From NCBI RefSeq assembly GCF_900016645.1, contig NZ_CDGJ01000002.1: a stretch of DNA of 64,000 bases; one strand, 5' to 3'. Made by a program: the position numbers and the translations under genes. Position 1 is the first letter of the stretch; each line of letters starts with the position of its first letter. The DNA is from Acididesulfobacillus acetoxydans (GTDB lineage: Bacteria; Bacillota; Desulfitobacteriia; Desulfitobacteriales; Desulfitobacteriaceae). The notes under the pieces are model-generated. The model was given only the letters and a program-made list of their open reading frames with translations, made no database searches and was not told the origin of the DNA. Shown in pieces: positions 51,644-60,886 of the stretch.

Positions 51644-52563
51644 TGAGTGGTCCAATAGTAAAAGGGGGTGGGCTCTTGCACCATCCCCGTCTGCGGAAAG
51701 CAAAAAGCAATGATCTTATCGCTGCGTTCCTAATGGTCAGTCCCGCTATCGTGTTCACCTTAGCCATGATCATATTTCCGATAGGATATGCTCTATTCCT
51801 TTCACTGACAAAGTGGGTACCGGGTTCTTCGGTTACTCAATTTGTTGGCCTAAGCAATTTCCGAAGAATGTTAGGTGATCATGTATTTTGGTTATCCTTT
51901 CGCGTGACGATGATACTTTTCATTGCTTGTTTGCTTCTAGAGACAATTATTGGCATATATTTAGGTATTCTCTTAAGCAAGGATTTACCGGGGCAAAAGG
52001 TTCTACAGGCGGTTATATTGATTCCATCTATAATTGCCTCTGTAGCTATTGGTATGATGTGGATTCAGATTCTTGATCCGACACTGGGATTTGCCAATTA
52101 TTTATTGAGCATTGGTGGCCTTAAACCGTTGGCTTGGCTTGCTAATCCAGGTACTGTATTACAATCCCTAATCATTATTGATGTTTGGCAATGGTCGCCT
52201 TTTATGGCATTGATAATTACAGGGGGCATGAGGACTCTCCCGTCAGAGCCTTTTGAAGCAGCACTAATTGATGGGGCAAACAAGTGGCAAATATTTAGAT
52301 TTGTGACGTTGCCCCTCCTAAGACCAGTTATAATGGTAGCTATACTTTTGAGAAGTGTGGATTTGGTACGCTTTTTCGATACGGTGTATATCATGACCCA
52401 AGGTGGGCCTAATAATGCTTCAATGACCTTAAATGTTTATTCCTATCTCCAAGGATTTAACTATATGGATATGAGCTATGGCAGTGCCATTATGCTTTTC
52501 CTGTTGCTGTTAGTGATATTAATAAGTTTAGTGATCACTAAACTGCGTAGGAGGATGTCGTGA
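51643..52563 (+). CDS. ABC sugar transporter permease (MalF/UgpA type)
   Basis: This 306-residue protein has six membrane helices; the first is at about 35-55 (FLMVSPAIVFTLAMIIFPIG). The EAA loop is FEAALIDGANKWQIFRFVTL. ATG 51643 overlaps the previous stop, and a TTG at 51676 after GGGGGTGG could be an alternative start. It forms a heterodimer with the next gene product. Confidence 0.92.
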   Translation: MSGPIVKGGGLLHHPRLRKAKSNDLIAAFLMVSPAIVFTLAMIIFPIGYALFLSLTKWVPGSSVTQFVGLSNFRRMLGDHVFWLSFRVTMILFIACLLLETIIGIYLGILLSKDLPGQKVLQAVILIPSIIASVAIGMMWIQILDPTLGFANYLLSIGGLKPLAWLANPGTVLQSLIIIDVWQWSPFMALIITGGMRTLPSEPFEAALIDGANKWQIFRFVTLPLLRPVIMVAILLRSVDLVRFFDTVYIMTQGGPNNASMTLNVYSYLQGFNYMDMSYGSAIMLFLLLLVILISLVITKLRRRMS

Positions 52564-53388
52564 GTGCAAAATAAGCGGTATTACGTTGGTGCATATGTAC
52601 AATATATAATCTTGGCCCTTGCCTTCCTTGGGCCAGTATTATGGATGGTTAGTTCTTCATTTAAAAACAATGTTGATATTACAGCTTATCCGCCAGTCAT
52701 TTTGTTCAAACCGACTCTTAATAATTACTTAAACTTGTTTCGGGTCTATCCTTTCGGCCAATACATCCTAAATAGTTTTATTATCACGGGATTTTCCACT
52801 CTTTTAGGGTTGATTCTAGGAGTCCCTGCGGCTTACGCTATAGCCCGATTTCGCCTCAATTCAATAGCGTTATTGTCACTGTTAGCAAGGATGGCTCCCG
52901 GCGTATTGTTTCTCATTCCGTGGTATATTATTAGTACAAGTTTGCATATATCGAGCAATGACTTTGCAGATTATTTGTCTTTAATTTTAGCTCACTGTGT
53001 AATAACAATGCCACTAGTAGTTTGGCTCATGATATCGTATTTTGAGAGTATACCAATAGATACTGAAGAATCTGCGGTAATTGATGGATGCTCAAGATGG
53101 GGGTTATTCTTCAGAATAGCTCTGCCACTGTCACTGCCGGGTCTAGCTGTATCAACAGTTTTATCTTTTATTTTTTCATGGAACTATTTTCTTTTCGCAC
53201 TGGCGTTAGCAAACAATGCAACTATGCCTTTGACGGTGATCGCATTCAATTTTATTGGTGAAGGTTCCGCCGACTGGGGAGGGTTAATGGCTGCCAGTAC
53301 AATCATAAGCCTTCCTGCCTTAATTCTAACGATTTTTGCTCAAAAACTTCTGATTAAAGGACTTACAGCAGGAGCTATCAAGGGTTGA
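52564..53388 (+). CDS. ABC sugar transporter permease (MalG type)
   Basis: This 274-residue permease has six helices (first IILALAFLGPVLWMVSSSF). Its EAA-type loop is TEESAVIDGCSRWGLFFRIA and it ends QKLLIKGLTAGAIKG. GTG 52564 follows AGGAGG at 9 bases and is immediately after the preceding stop. It completes the importer with the two genes upstream. Confidence 0.92.
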   Translation: MQNKRYYVGAYVQYIILALAFLGPVLWMVSSSFKNNVDITAYPPVILFKPTLNNYLNLFRVYPFGQYILNSFIITGFSTLLGLILGVPAAYAIARFRLNSIALLSLLARMAPGVLFLIPWYIISTSLHISSNDFADYLSLILAHCVITMPLVVWLMISYFESIPIDTEESAVIDGCSRWGLFFRIALPLSLPGLAVSTVLSFIFSWNYFLFALALANNATMPLTVIAFNFIGEGSADWGGLMAASTIISLPALILTIFAQKLLIKGLTAGAIKG

Positions 53389-53418
53389 GGAAAAGAATAA
53401 TAAAAAGGAGAACTTAAA

Positions 53419-54411
53419 ATGTTAGCAGCAAGTTTTATGGGGGAACAGAAGATTGCACTTGTAGACAAAGAAATCCCGGCAATTAAATCTGACGAGGTGC
53501 TTATTAAAGTTGCATATACTGGGTTATGTGGTTCGGATAAGCGACTATTTTACCTAGGGACACCCGTTGTACCAGGTCACGAAATCTCTGGAACAGTAAT
53601 TCAGATAGGAGTAGATGTAAATACAGATATTCACAAAGGAACTAGAGTCATAGTGTATATTCCTTTGTATTGCAACTCCTGTAACGAATGCCGTTTAGGA
53701 AACTACAATCGATGCGAAAACATTTCTGGTTTAATTGGTTGGCAGGTACCCGGAGGCTACGAGGAATTCATGGCAGTGCCTGCTGGAAACGTTATTCCTA
53801 TAGATGATGATATTAGTTTGGATGAAGCCGTCTTGTTACTTGATACCATTGGTACCCCAGGGCATGGAATACGCATGTGCATTAAGGCTATTGGCGACAA
53901 TGTTGCTGAGAGGGCACTTGTAATTGGATGTGGTCCTTTAGGTCTAGGATCTCTTCTGGTTTTAAAGGGAATGGGAATAAAGGAGATTTACGCTTATGAT
54001 CCAAATGTAAATAGGCTCCACTTGGCGTTAGACTTCGGTGCAAGGGCATATGATGCCGAAAGGTCTCCTGAAATGCATATAGTAATCGAAGCGAGTGGCC
54101 AAGAAGTTGCGCGTCAAATGGCACTGCATGCTGTGCATGCTGGGGGAGCAGTCTTACTACTGGGGGAAAGCAGTACCCCTTGGACGATTGTTCCAAGTCC
54201 AGAAATTAGGCGTAAGGATTGTTTCTATATTAGGTCGTTCTATTTTCCGCTAAAGGAGGTAAAAGAAAATGTAAGTCTATTCAAGGATAATAGGACCGAA
54301 TTCAACAAACTCATTAGTGAAGTCGGATCATTAAAGGAGATTGAACGTATGCACATTGACTTTTGTGAGGGCAAAACGATTAAACCACTTGTTAAACTGT
54401 CGGTAGATTAG
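53419..54411 (+). CDS. Zinc-dependent MDR-family alcohol/polyol dehydrogenase
   Basis: This 330-residue dehydrogenase has catalytic zinc ligands C37 (GLCGSDK), H54 and E55 (PGHE). The structural zinc cysteines are CNSCNECRLGNYNRC and the Rossmann motif is VIGCGPLGLGS. It would oxidise a sugar or alcohol carbon with NAD(P)+. AAAGGAGAA precedes ATG 53419. It directly follows the importer and precedes an aldolase, dehydratase and aldehyde dehydrogenase. It may therefore be the first enzyme of a non-phosphorylating sugar oxidation (glucose-, galactose- or sulfoquinovose-dehydrogenase-like). No lactonase gene is seen. Confidence 0.88.
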   Translation: MLAASFMGEQKIALVDKEIPAIKSDEVLIKVAYTGLCGSDKRLFYLGTPVVPGHEISGTVIQIGVDVNTDIHKGTRVIVYIPLYCNSCNECRLGNYNRCENISGLIGWQVPGGYEEFMAVPAGNVIPIDDDISLDEAVLLLDTIGTPGHGIRMCIKAIGDNVAERALVIGCGPLGLGSLLVLKGMGIKEIYAYDPNVNRLHLALDFGARAYDAERSPEMHIVIEASGQEVARQMALHAVHAGGAVLLLGESSTPWTIVPSPEIRRKDCFYIRSFYFPLKEVKENVSLFKDNRTEFNKLISEVGSLKEIERMHIDFCEGKTIKPLVKLSVD

Positions 54412-54589
54412 TATGTCTTACCCGATGCGGCTGTCCGGATTGTGCGCACGTGTCGTACCTAGATTTGCGAGGCATTATCGAATTATTTTGCAGATAGGGT
54501 TTAGATAGGGTTCGTTACCATGGCCTTAACATGTTAGTTGCGGTGGTTCGTTTCAGCAGCCATTTTAACTTTTGCATGGTTTTAGCGAT
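54412..54589. other. Intergenic region, no gene
   Basis: No coding frame or clear signal was found between the dehydrogenase stop and the transposase remnant. Confidence 0.4.
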
Positions 54590-55080
54590 CTGTCCCAAAG
54601 GCATACTGGTTGACGAAACCTTTTACACCGGTAACGATGGTCAAGTTCCTGAAATGCTTTGGTATCAAACGGCGGGCCACGAAAAGTAAACGTATCGTCG
54701 CGGCAGAAACCCCACAAACAGCCATGCAAAAGGACAAAGGGAAAGAATGTGATGAAGATTGTCACGGTGATGGTATGAGAAGATCCTGTAGCGTTTACAC
54801 AACAAAGTCCGTTGAAAGGAATACGAGAGACAGAAGAGGATATACCCAAAGTAAACTTGACCAAGGAAAGCTCACTGTGGATGCAACGTGCACGCCATTC
54901 AACCCGCGTCTTTTGATGGACTTGGGGTTATTGAACGAAACCCTTGAAAAACTGAACGAGATCATTGATTGCTCCATGAGGGTGGTCGACAAGCAAACAA
55001 GTTAGTGGAAGCAACTAGCGGAAATTCGAAAATTGGTTTATCAGCAGGTCAAGATGTACAAAAAGTGTCCGGGTCCTAAA
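54590..55080 (+). pseudogene. Transposase remnant (IS5/IS1182-like, DUF772 type)
   Basis: A frame at 54610-55005 contains QSKLDQGKLTVDATCTPFNP then LLMDLGLLNETLEKLNEIID. This resembles the catalytic-core start of DUF772-type transposases, where the GKL-DATC-P and LGLLNEAREK pattern is typical. Upstream pieces in another frame (ILVDETFYTGNDGQVPEMLW) and downstream KIRKLVYQQVKMYKK also look like fragments of it. Stops and frameshifts make it dead. It separates the dehydrogenase from the aldolase genes. Confidence 0.6.
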
Positions 55081-55113
55081 ATTGACCAGATGAGTGGGAG
55101 GCAGTGTAAAGAA

Positions 55114-56001
55114 GTGAAGAAACTTAAGGGAATAGTGGCCGCAACAGTGACACCAATCGATCACTTTGGGAAGGTAAACTTTCAGGAGATCCCTGAATTC
55201 ATTAGTTTTTTACTAGATAAAGGAATCCACGGATTGTTTCCCTGCGGATCCACCGGCGAAGGAATTTTGCTCTCTACAGACGAACGCAAGAAAGTGGCTG
55301 AGCTAACCGTTAAAGAGGCTTCTGGACAAGTGCCTGTCGTAATTCACACAGGATCAATTGACATTCACGAGGCCATTGAACTCACTGTTCATGCCCGGAA
55401 TATCGGGGCGGATGGAGCTGCTTTGATACCACCATATTACTATAGTGTCGATGAGGCAGCAATCCTTGATTACTATCGTTCTATAGCCCAAGAGGTCAAA
55501 GATTTCCCTCTCTATATTTACAACATTCCGGGGAACGTGAAAAATGTGATTTCCCCCATGATCGTCGTAAAACTCCATGCCGAGTTTAGTAATATTCTGG
55601 GTATTAAAGACAGTAGCATGGATTTTATGAATTTTATTAACTTTAAAGCGGCACTTCCAGGCGATTTTTGTGTTCTCATGGGCAACGATGCTCAAATCTA
55701 CTCAAGTGTCTTGATGGGAGGAAGCGGGGCTATTGCTGCAACAGCAAGTGCATTTCCCGAGCCAGTAGTGGAAATCTACGAAAGTATTAAGGCTGGAGAT
55801 CTAAATGCGGCTCTGAAAGCTCAAAAAATAGTAACCGAAATCAGAACTATATTTAGAAGCTATCCACCTGTTGCCTCATACAAAAAAGCGCTAGAGTTCC
55901 GCGGGATTAAAGCCGGTGTCCCCCGCTTGCCTCTGAGAGGAATGACAGACGAAGAGTCAGAAAGGATGACAAGAGAACTTAGCAATCTCGGATTGCTGTA
56001 A
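55114..56001 (+). CDS. DapA-family aldolase (2-keto-3-deoxy sugar-acid aldolase type)
   Basis: This 295-residue class I (Schiff base) lyase of the DHDPS/NAL family has GSTGEG for the carboxylate-binding loop, Y136 in YIYNIPG and Schiff-base lysine K165 in GIKDSS. Family members in sugar-acid operons split 2-keto-3-deoxy-aldonates to pyruvate and an aldehyde; the neighbouring Edd-type dehydratase fits that. GTG 55114 is chosen because the upstream frame is transposase remnant; its ribosome site (GGGAGG at 55096) is rather distant. Biosynthetic DapA is less likely given the context. Confidence 0.85.
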   Translation: MKKLKGIVAATVTPIDHFGKVNFQEIPEFISFLLDKGIHGLFPCGSTGEGILLSTDERKKVAELTVKEASGQVPVVIHTGSIDIHEAIELTVHARNIGADGAALIPPYYYSVDEAAILDYYRSIAQEVKDFPLYIYNIPGNVKNVISPMIVVKLHAEFSNILGIKDSSMDFMNFINFKAALPGDFCVLMGNDAQIYSSVLMGGSGAIAATASAFPEPVVEIYESIKAGDLNAALKAQKIVTEIRTIFRSYPPVASYKKALEFRGIKAGVPRLPLRGMTDEESERMTRELSNLGLL

Positions 56002-56050
56002 GTTTTGGAAATTTGGAGTGGTTGTCAGGTGGACGAAAGGGGTAAAAGAT

Positions 56051-57727
56051 ATGTTTACCAAAGACCGTAAATATCGTAGTTATGACGTCGTTGTTGGGAT
56101 GGATCGTGGCGGGCAGCGTGCTCACTTAAAGAATCTAGGCCTTTTAACTGAAGATATGAAGAAACCCTTTATAGGTATTGTCAACACCTATAATGAAATG
56201 CATCCTGGCCACTTTCATTTAAATGAGATTGTAAAGCATGTTCGCGACGGTGTCTGGGCGGCTGGGGGTGTTCCTTTTGAGTTTGGCACCATCTCAATAT
56301 GTGACGGCTTTGCTCAAGCTAATCTGGGAATGTGTTATGCTCTACCCAGTAGAGAAGTAATAGCTGATTCAATAGAGGTTATGACAGAAGGGCATAGATA
56401 TGACGGTCTAGTCTTAGTAGGCGGGTGCGACAAGATTGTGCCGGCCTTCCTCATGGCGATAGCACGATTGGATCTCCCTGCTATAGTCGTTACGGGGGGT
56501 CCTATGCTTCCTGGCCGTTATAAGGGCAAGGACTACGCGACATATGAACTTAAAGAAGCTGCAGGAAAGGTTCAGCGAGGAATCATGAGTGAAAAAGAGT
56601 TAGAAGAAATGGAAGGTTGTCTCTCGCCAACGGCCGGGTCTTGTTCAATGATGGGCACAGCTAATAGTATGTCAGTGGTGGCCGAAGCATTAGGCCTTAC
56701 TATGCCGGGGTGTGCTACAGCGCATGCAGTGGAAGGTATTAAACGTCGTATTGCTAAGGCTAGTGGCTATAAGATTGTGGAACTTGTGAATCGCGGATTT
56801 AGGCCCAGTTCCATTCTTACTAGAGAAACATTCTTCGACGCTATTAAGGTTGCCATGGCTGTTGGCGGGTCAACTAACACCGTACTTCATATTCCTGCGA
56901 TTGCTCATGAAGTGGGAATTAAAATTACGCCCGAGGATTTCGAACGTCTAAGCAGTTGCACCCCATATCTTGTAAAAATAAAGCCAAGTGGTCAGCATAC
57001 GCTCAAAGATTTCGAAGATGCGGGGGGAGTTCCTGCAGTAATGAGAGAACTGGGTGACTTGATTGACGTTTCCCGAATGACGGTAAGCGGATTAACCGTC
57101 GGTGAAATTACTGCCGAAGCAAAAAACAAAAACTCGGAAGTCATTAGAACTATAACAAATGCATATAGCAATCAGGGTAGCCTCGCTGTTTTGAAAGGTA
57201 ATCTAGCTTCTAAGGGAGCGGTAGTCAAACAAACCGCCGTACATCCTACGATGTTAAAACACCGGGGTCCGGCTCGTGTGTTCAACAGTGAGGACGAAGC
57301 AGTGATAGCAATCTCTGGTGGCAAGATAAACCAAGGTGATGTCATCGTAATTCGATACGAAGGCCCTATAGGGGGACCGGGAATGCGCGAGATGTTAACG
57401 GCTACATCCTATCTCGTCGGCATGGATCTTGCGAATGTGGGATTAGTAACGGATGGACGTTTCTCAGGGGCTACCAGAGGACCGGTTATCGGACACGTCT
57501 CTCCTGAAGCCGCCATTGGTGGGATTATTGGTTTAGTTGAGGAAGGGGATGAAATTCTAATCGATATTCCTCAACGTAGATTAGAACTCCTAGTATCTGA
57601 TGAAGAGTTGGAACGTCGTCAAAAATCGTGGAAAGCAGAAGAGCCTAAGATCAAAAAGGGGTATTTGCAACGCTATATGCATTGGGTCACTTCGGCTGAT
57701 GACGGGGCATTTCTCAAGTCGGAATAA
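56051..57727 (+). CDS. IlvD/Edd-family dehydratase (sugar-acid dehydratase type)
   Basis: This 558-residue Fe-S dehydratase has IVNTYNEMHPGH, then C84 in SICDGFAQ, C126 in GGCDKIVP and C198 in GSCSMMGTANSM as probable cluster ligands, and a C-terminal swivel domain (IRYEGPIGGPGMREML). Family members remove water from dihydroxy acids in valine synthesis or from aldonates (gluconate, galactonate, arabonate, sulfogluconate). Placed between a keto-deoxy-acid aldolase and an aldehyde dehydrogenase, it most likely makes a 2-keto-3-deoxy sugar acid. ATG 56051 has GAAAGGGG upstream. Confidence 0.88.
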   Translation: MFTKDRKYRSYDVVVGMDRGGQRAHLKNLGLLTEDMKKPFIGIVNTYNEMHPGHFHLNEIVKHVRDGVWAAGGVPFEFGTISICDGFAQANLGMCYALPSREVIADSIEVMTEGHRYDGLVLVGGCDKIVPAFLMAIARLDLPAIVVTGGPMLPGRYKGKDYATYELKEAAGKVQRGIMSEKELEEMEGCLSPTAGSCSMMGTANSMSVVAEALGLTMPGCATAHAVEGIKRRIAKASGYKIVELVNRGFRPSSILTRETFFDAIKVAMAVGGSTNTVLHIPAIAHEVGIKITPEDFERLSSCTPYLVKIKPSGQHTLKDFEDAGGVPAVMRELGDLIDVSRMTVSGLTVGEITAEAKNKNSEVIRTITNAYSNQGSLAVLKGNLASKGAVVKQTAVHPTMLKHRGPARVFNSEDEAVIAISGGKINQGDVIVIRYEGPIGGPGMREMLTATSYLVGMDLANVGLVTDGRFSGATRGPVIGHVSPEAAIGGIIGLVEEGDEILIDIPQRRLELLVSDEELERRQKSWKAEEPKIKKGYLQRYMHWVTSADDGAFLKSE

Positions 57728-57795
57728 TCTGCGGCCTTGTTTGGTTGATGGAAAGGTAATAATTCAGCGAAAAGTTGGAAGGAGAAAATAGATTT

Positions 57796-59235
57796 ATGAC
57801 CGGGGAAATTATGAAGTCGCTTTTCATTGACGGAGAATGGAGGGAGCCCATTAAGCAAGGTAGCAAAGAGGTGACAAACCCGGCAACAGGAGAACCTATC
57901 TGTCAAATAGGGCATGGGGACAGCGGTGACGCTTTACTAGCTGTGGAAACCGCGGCCCACGCTTTCACAGGATGGTGTTCAACTTCCGTGCGTCAACGGG
58001 CTAATATCTTAACTGCAGTAGCCGGACTGTTGCGGCACAGAGCAGATCACATCGGAGAGGTTTTAGCTTCCGAAACCGGGAAAACCTTATCTCAGGCAGT
58101 TGGAGAGGTGAATTTTGCCGCCGAATATTTCCAGTGGTTTGCCGAAGAGATTCGCAGACCGTACGGGAGTTGCATCCCGAGCGACGCGGCCAATAAGCGG
58201 CATATTGCCTACAGCCAACCGGCAGGGGTCGCTTTATGCCTTACTCCGTGGAATTTTCCGGTTTCTATTCAAGCGCGGAAGATAGCGCCGGCTTTGGCAG
58301 CAGGTTGCTCCGTTGTGGCAAGGGCATCCGATGAAGCCCCGTTAAGTGTGATTGAGCTATTTAGATGTCTTCAGGATGCCGGCGTTCCTAAAGGGGTGGC
58401 AAATTTGGTCTTAGGTCCGGCAGCATCTACGGCAGAAGCAATGATGAAGCATCCCGCCGTACGGGTTGTGAGTTTCACGGGCTCCACCTCTGTTGGGCGT
58501 GCTTTAATGCGGCTAGCGGCGGATGGGATGTTGCGCCTGGCTCTGGAATTAGGAGGAGATGCACCTTTCATCGTCTTTGATGATGCAGATCTTGAAAAGG
58601 CTGTTGAGGGCGCTATGATTGCGAAATTCAGGAATAACGGGCAGTCTTGTATAGCTGCCAACCGTTTTTACGTACATGAAAGGGTTTATGATGAATTTGT
58701 CTCAATTTTCGTGAGCAAGATTGCTAAGATGAGGATAGGGAATCCACTTATGGATCCGGCGGTCGATCTTGGTCCACTGATAAATCTCGCGAGCAAAAAC
58801 AGGGTTGAAGGGTTGATCCGCGAAGCGGCGACGCTTGGCGGAAAACATTTAGTGTCTAAAGCGGTGGTACCTGTTGAAGGTTATTATGTTTCTCCGGTTG
58901 TCATGGAAAACGTGCCCGAAAGTGCTGCATTTGCGAGGGAAGAATTATTTGCTCCTGTTGTACCGATATCTAAATTTGCAGATGAGGCTGAGGCGATTAA
59001 AAAGGCAAATAACACAGATATGGGATTGGCGGCTTATGTGTACACCAATACTCTATCCCGATCCACGCGGGTTACGGAATCTCTCAGATTCGGGATCATT
59101 GGTCTAAACAATGCCTTGCCCTCCGTGGCATATGCCCCGATGGGGGGAGTAAAACAGAGCGGGCTAGGTCGTGAGGGCGGAAGGACAGGGCTGGAGGAAT
59201 TCATGGATGTCAAATATGTTGCGACAGAAGTTTAG
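57796..59235 (+). CDS. Aldehyde dehydrogenase, succinate-semialdehyde/sulfolactaldehyde dehydrogenase-like
   Basis: This 479-residue NAD(P)-dependent enzyme has catalytic C285 in NNGQSCIAANRF, general base E251 in LELGGDAP and the proline-rich ALCLTPWNFP. At the adenosine-ribose site the usual lysine of VKPASxTP is R176 (VVARASDEAPLS), an uncommon change. GabD-like members handle acidic semialdehydes, including sulfolactaldehyde in the sulfo-Entner-Doudoroff route. GGAAGGAGAA stands before ATG 57796 (ATG 57811 also possible). It would oxidise the aldehyde made by the aldolase upstream. Glyceraldehyde or ketoglutarate semialdehyde are alternatives. Confidence 0.88.
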   Translation: MTGEIMKSLFIDGEWREPIKQGSKEVTNPATGEPICQIGHGDSGDALLAVETAAHAFTGWCSTSVRQRANILTAVAGLLRHRADHIGEVLASETGKTLSQAVGEVNFAAEYFQWFAEEIRRPYGSCIPSDAANKRHIAYSQPAGVALCLTPWNFPVSIQARKIAPALAAGCSVVARASDEAPLSVIELFRCLQDAGVPKGVANLVLGPAASTAEAMMKHPAVRVVSFTGSTSVGRALMRLAADGMLRLALELGGDAPFIVFDDADLEKAVEGAMIAKFRNNGQSCIAANRFYVHERVYDEFVSIFVSKIAKMRIGNPLMDPAVDLGPLINLASKNRVEGLIREAATLGGKHLVSKAVVPVEGYYVSPVVMENVPESAAFAREELFAPVVPISKFADEAEAIKKANNTDMGLAAYVYTNTLSRSTRVTESLRFGIIGLNNALPSVAYAPMGGVKQSGLGREGGRTGLEEFMDVKYVATEV

Positions 59236-59289
59236 GGTCACTGGGGATCGGCTGAACACGTGTAAGATTTTGTCGCTAAACCGATCAAA

Positions 59290-59545
59290 CGGAATGTGAT
59301 CGAAAGTAGTGACGAGCAATGGGAAAGCGGAAGACATCCTTGCGGAGAGGCCTATTCTTCTCCTCAATGAATGTCCGCACGGGGGAGTGATCTTCCATGG
59401 GTGGTTCGGCCTTTAGGACCCAGCGTTTTGCGAATAAGCCCCTCCAAACGACTTTTCGTAGGCTTGCACGTATCGATTAATGGTATTGTAATGACAGCCA
59501 AACGCTTCGGCTAATTTCCGCTGAGAGGCTACCTGGGACCGAGTC
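59290..59545 (-). pseudogene. Transposase N-terminal (helix-turn-helix) remnant
   Basis: On the minus strand from about 59545 the frame reads SQRKLAEAFGCHYNTINRYV followed by QAYEKSF, a transposase-type helix-turn-helix. After a frameshift it gives GLIRKTLGPKGRTTHG, then PVRTFIEEKNRPLRKDVFRF. It abuts the PFK fragment on the plus strand, so an insertion probably destroyed that gene. Confidence 0.55.
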
Positions 59546-59550
59546 AGGCC

Positions 59551-59760
59551 ATGGGAAGAAATGTCGGTTGGATCGCATCAGCATCACTCTTGGCACAAAA
59601 AACCAAGGGTGATGCTGCGCATCTTATTTATTTACCGGAAAGACCCTTTAAACGGGAAGAGTTCCTCGCAGCTGTTCGAGGTTTACACGATCGACTAGGC
59701 GGGGTGTCGTGGTGGTCAGTGAGGGGTTGCGGGAGGGTTGGGGGGGAATCCGTAGCGCCA
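59551..59760 (+). pseudogene. Fragment of a second PFK-family gene
   Basis: MGRNVGWIASASLLAQKTKG, then DAAHLIYLPERPFKREEFLA, corresponds to the segment from MGRNVGWLAAAASL in the intact PFK at 48662-49834. After about 50 residues a frameshift (at the GTGTCGTGGTGGTCAGTGAG region) leads to VVSEGLREGWGG in another frame. The N-terminal half and the C-terminus are lost. In the original operon a PFK stood directly before the triose-phosphate isomerase gene. Confidence 0.8.
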
Positions 59761-59853
59761 CCGTTTTTGATAAAGGGCCGGGATGTGTATTTTGGCGATG
59801 TAGGTACTTACCTGGCGATGCTGGTACCGAAAAAGTATTTGGAGGCAATGGCT

Positions 59854-60792
59854 GTGATAGAAATATTTGTAAATCTCAAACGCTTTGATGTGCCCAAGAA
59901 ATTGGGAGGGGTCTGCTCGGTTAGGAATCCTAAAGAATGGATTTCCTGGATTATGGCAGAGAGCGTTGGACAAGGGTTGGGAAAACTTAAAGATGTAGAA
60001 CTCATCTTTTTTTTGCCGGAAGGATTAATCCTCAATGCTTACGACAAACTTTTCTCGTATCCGCCCGAAACTGCAAAAACCATCAAAATAGGTTGTCAGG
60101 GAGTCTTCCGGGAAGATATCCGCCAAGGCGGGAATTTTGGCGCCTTTACCACGAATAGACCCGCAACTGCAGCAAGGAATATGGGTTGCACCTGGGTTCT
60201 TGTTGGCCATTCCGAAGAAATGAAAGATAAGTTGGACATTATGGCTCGTTACGATCCCGAAACGGTGTATGATGAGGGAAAAAACAGAAAAGCTAAAGAA
60301 GCGGTCTATTCAATTATTAACCAGGAAGTTCTCTGCGCACTAGAGGCGGGAATGGATGTCCTTCTGTGTGTAGGGGAAACCGCCGAAGAACGAGGAGAGG
60401 GAAGTTTGCCAGAGCAGAAAGCAAGAGTCAAACAGGTCTTGCGCGGCCAGCTTGAAGCTGAGCTAAAAGAAGTTTTCACAGAAAGAACGGGCCGACGGGT
60501 GGTTATCGCCTATGAACCCATCTGGGCAATCGGGCCGGGGAAAATTCCTGCAGGACCCGACGATATCGCTTTTGCCGCTGCCTGCATTAAAGAGGTTGTA
60601 CAGGAGTTAATGGGCGTGGAAACGGATATTGTCTACGGAGGAGGTCTCAAAGAGGATAACGCCAGGGCCATAGCTAAAGTCAAAGCCATTGGGGGAGGTT
60701 TGGTTGCCTTGACCCAGTTTGCGGGTAACATAGGGTTTTACCCAAACGATTTAAGCAGAATCATTGGGCGGTATGTAGAGAGCCGTAGGTAA
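59854..60792 (+). CDS. Triose-phosphate isomerase family protein
   Basis: This 312-residue TIM-family enzyme has the N-x-K motif FVNLKRF (K9), catalytic H119 in LVGHSEE and E221 in AYEPIWAIGPG, all as in active TpiA. It is about 60 residues longer than usual, with the extra length between K9 and H119 (PKKLGGVCSVRNPKEW and following). GTG 59854 has GGAGG at 8 bases; the upstream in-frame part is the PFK fragment. It interconverts DHAP with glyceraldehyde-3-phosphate or handles a related ketose/aldose phosphate. The long form suggests a specialised catabolic copy beside PFK- and FBA-like genes. Confidence 0.9.
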   Translation: MIEIFVNLKRFDVPKKLGGVCSVRNPKEWISWIMAESVGQGLGKLKDVELIFFLPEGLILNAYDKLFSYPPETAKTIKIGCQGVFREDIRQGGNFGAFTTNRPATAARNMGCTWVLVGHSEEMKDKLDIMARYDPETVYDEGKNRKAKEAVYSIINQEVLCALEAGMDVLLCVGETAEERGEGSLPEQKARVKQVLRGQLEAELKEVFTERTGRRVVIAYEPIWAIGPGKIPAGPDDIAFAAACIKEVVQELMGVETDIVYGGGLKEDNARAIAKVKAIGGGLVALTQFAGNIGFYPNDLSRIIGRYVESRR

Positions 60793-60886
60793 ATGTCTGC
60801 ACTGTAGTTCCTGGTTAGCGAGCGCAACCAGTGAAGCAAAATACGCAAAACACGATAAGCTCATGATAGACTAAGGAGGAAACAGG

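Noticed and set aside
55114..56001. Biosynthetic dihydrodipicolinate synthase (dapA)
   Set aside because: Neighbours are sugar-acid and transport genes rather than lysine genes, so a keto-deoxy-acid aldolase is favoured, though not proven.
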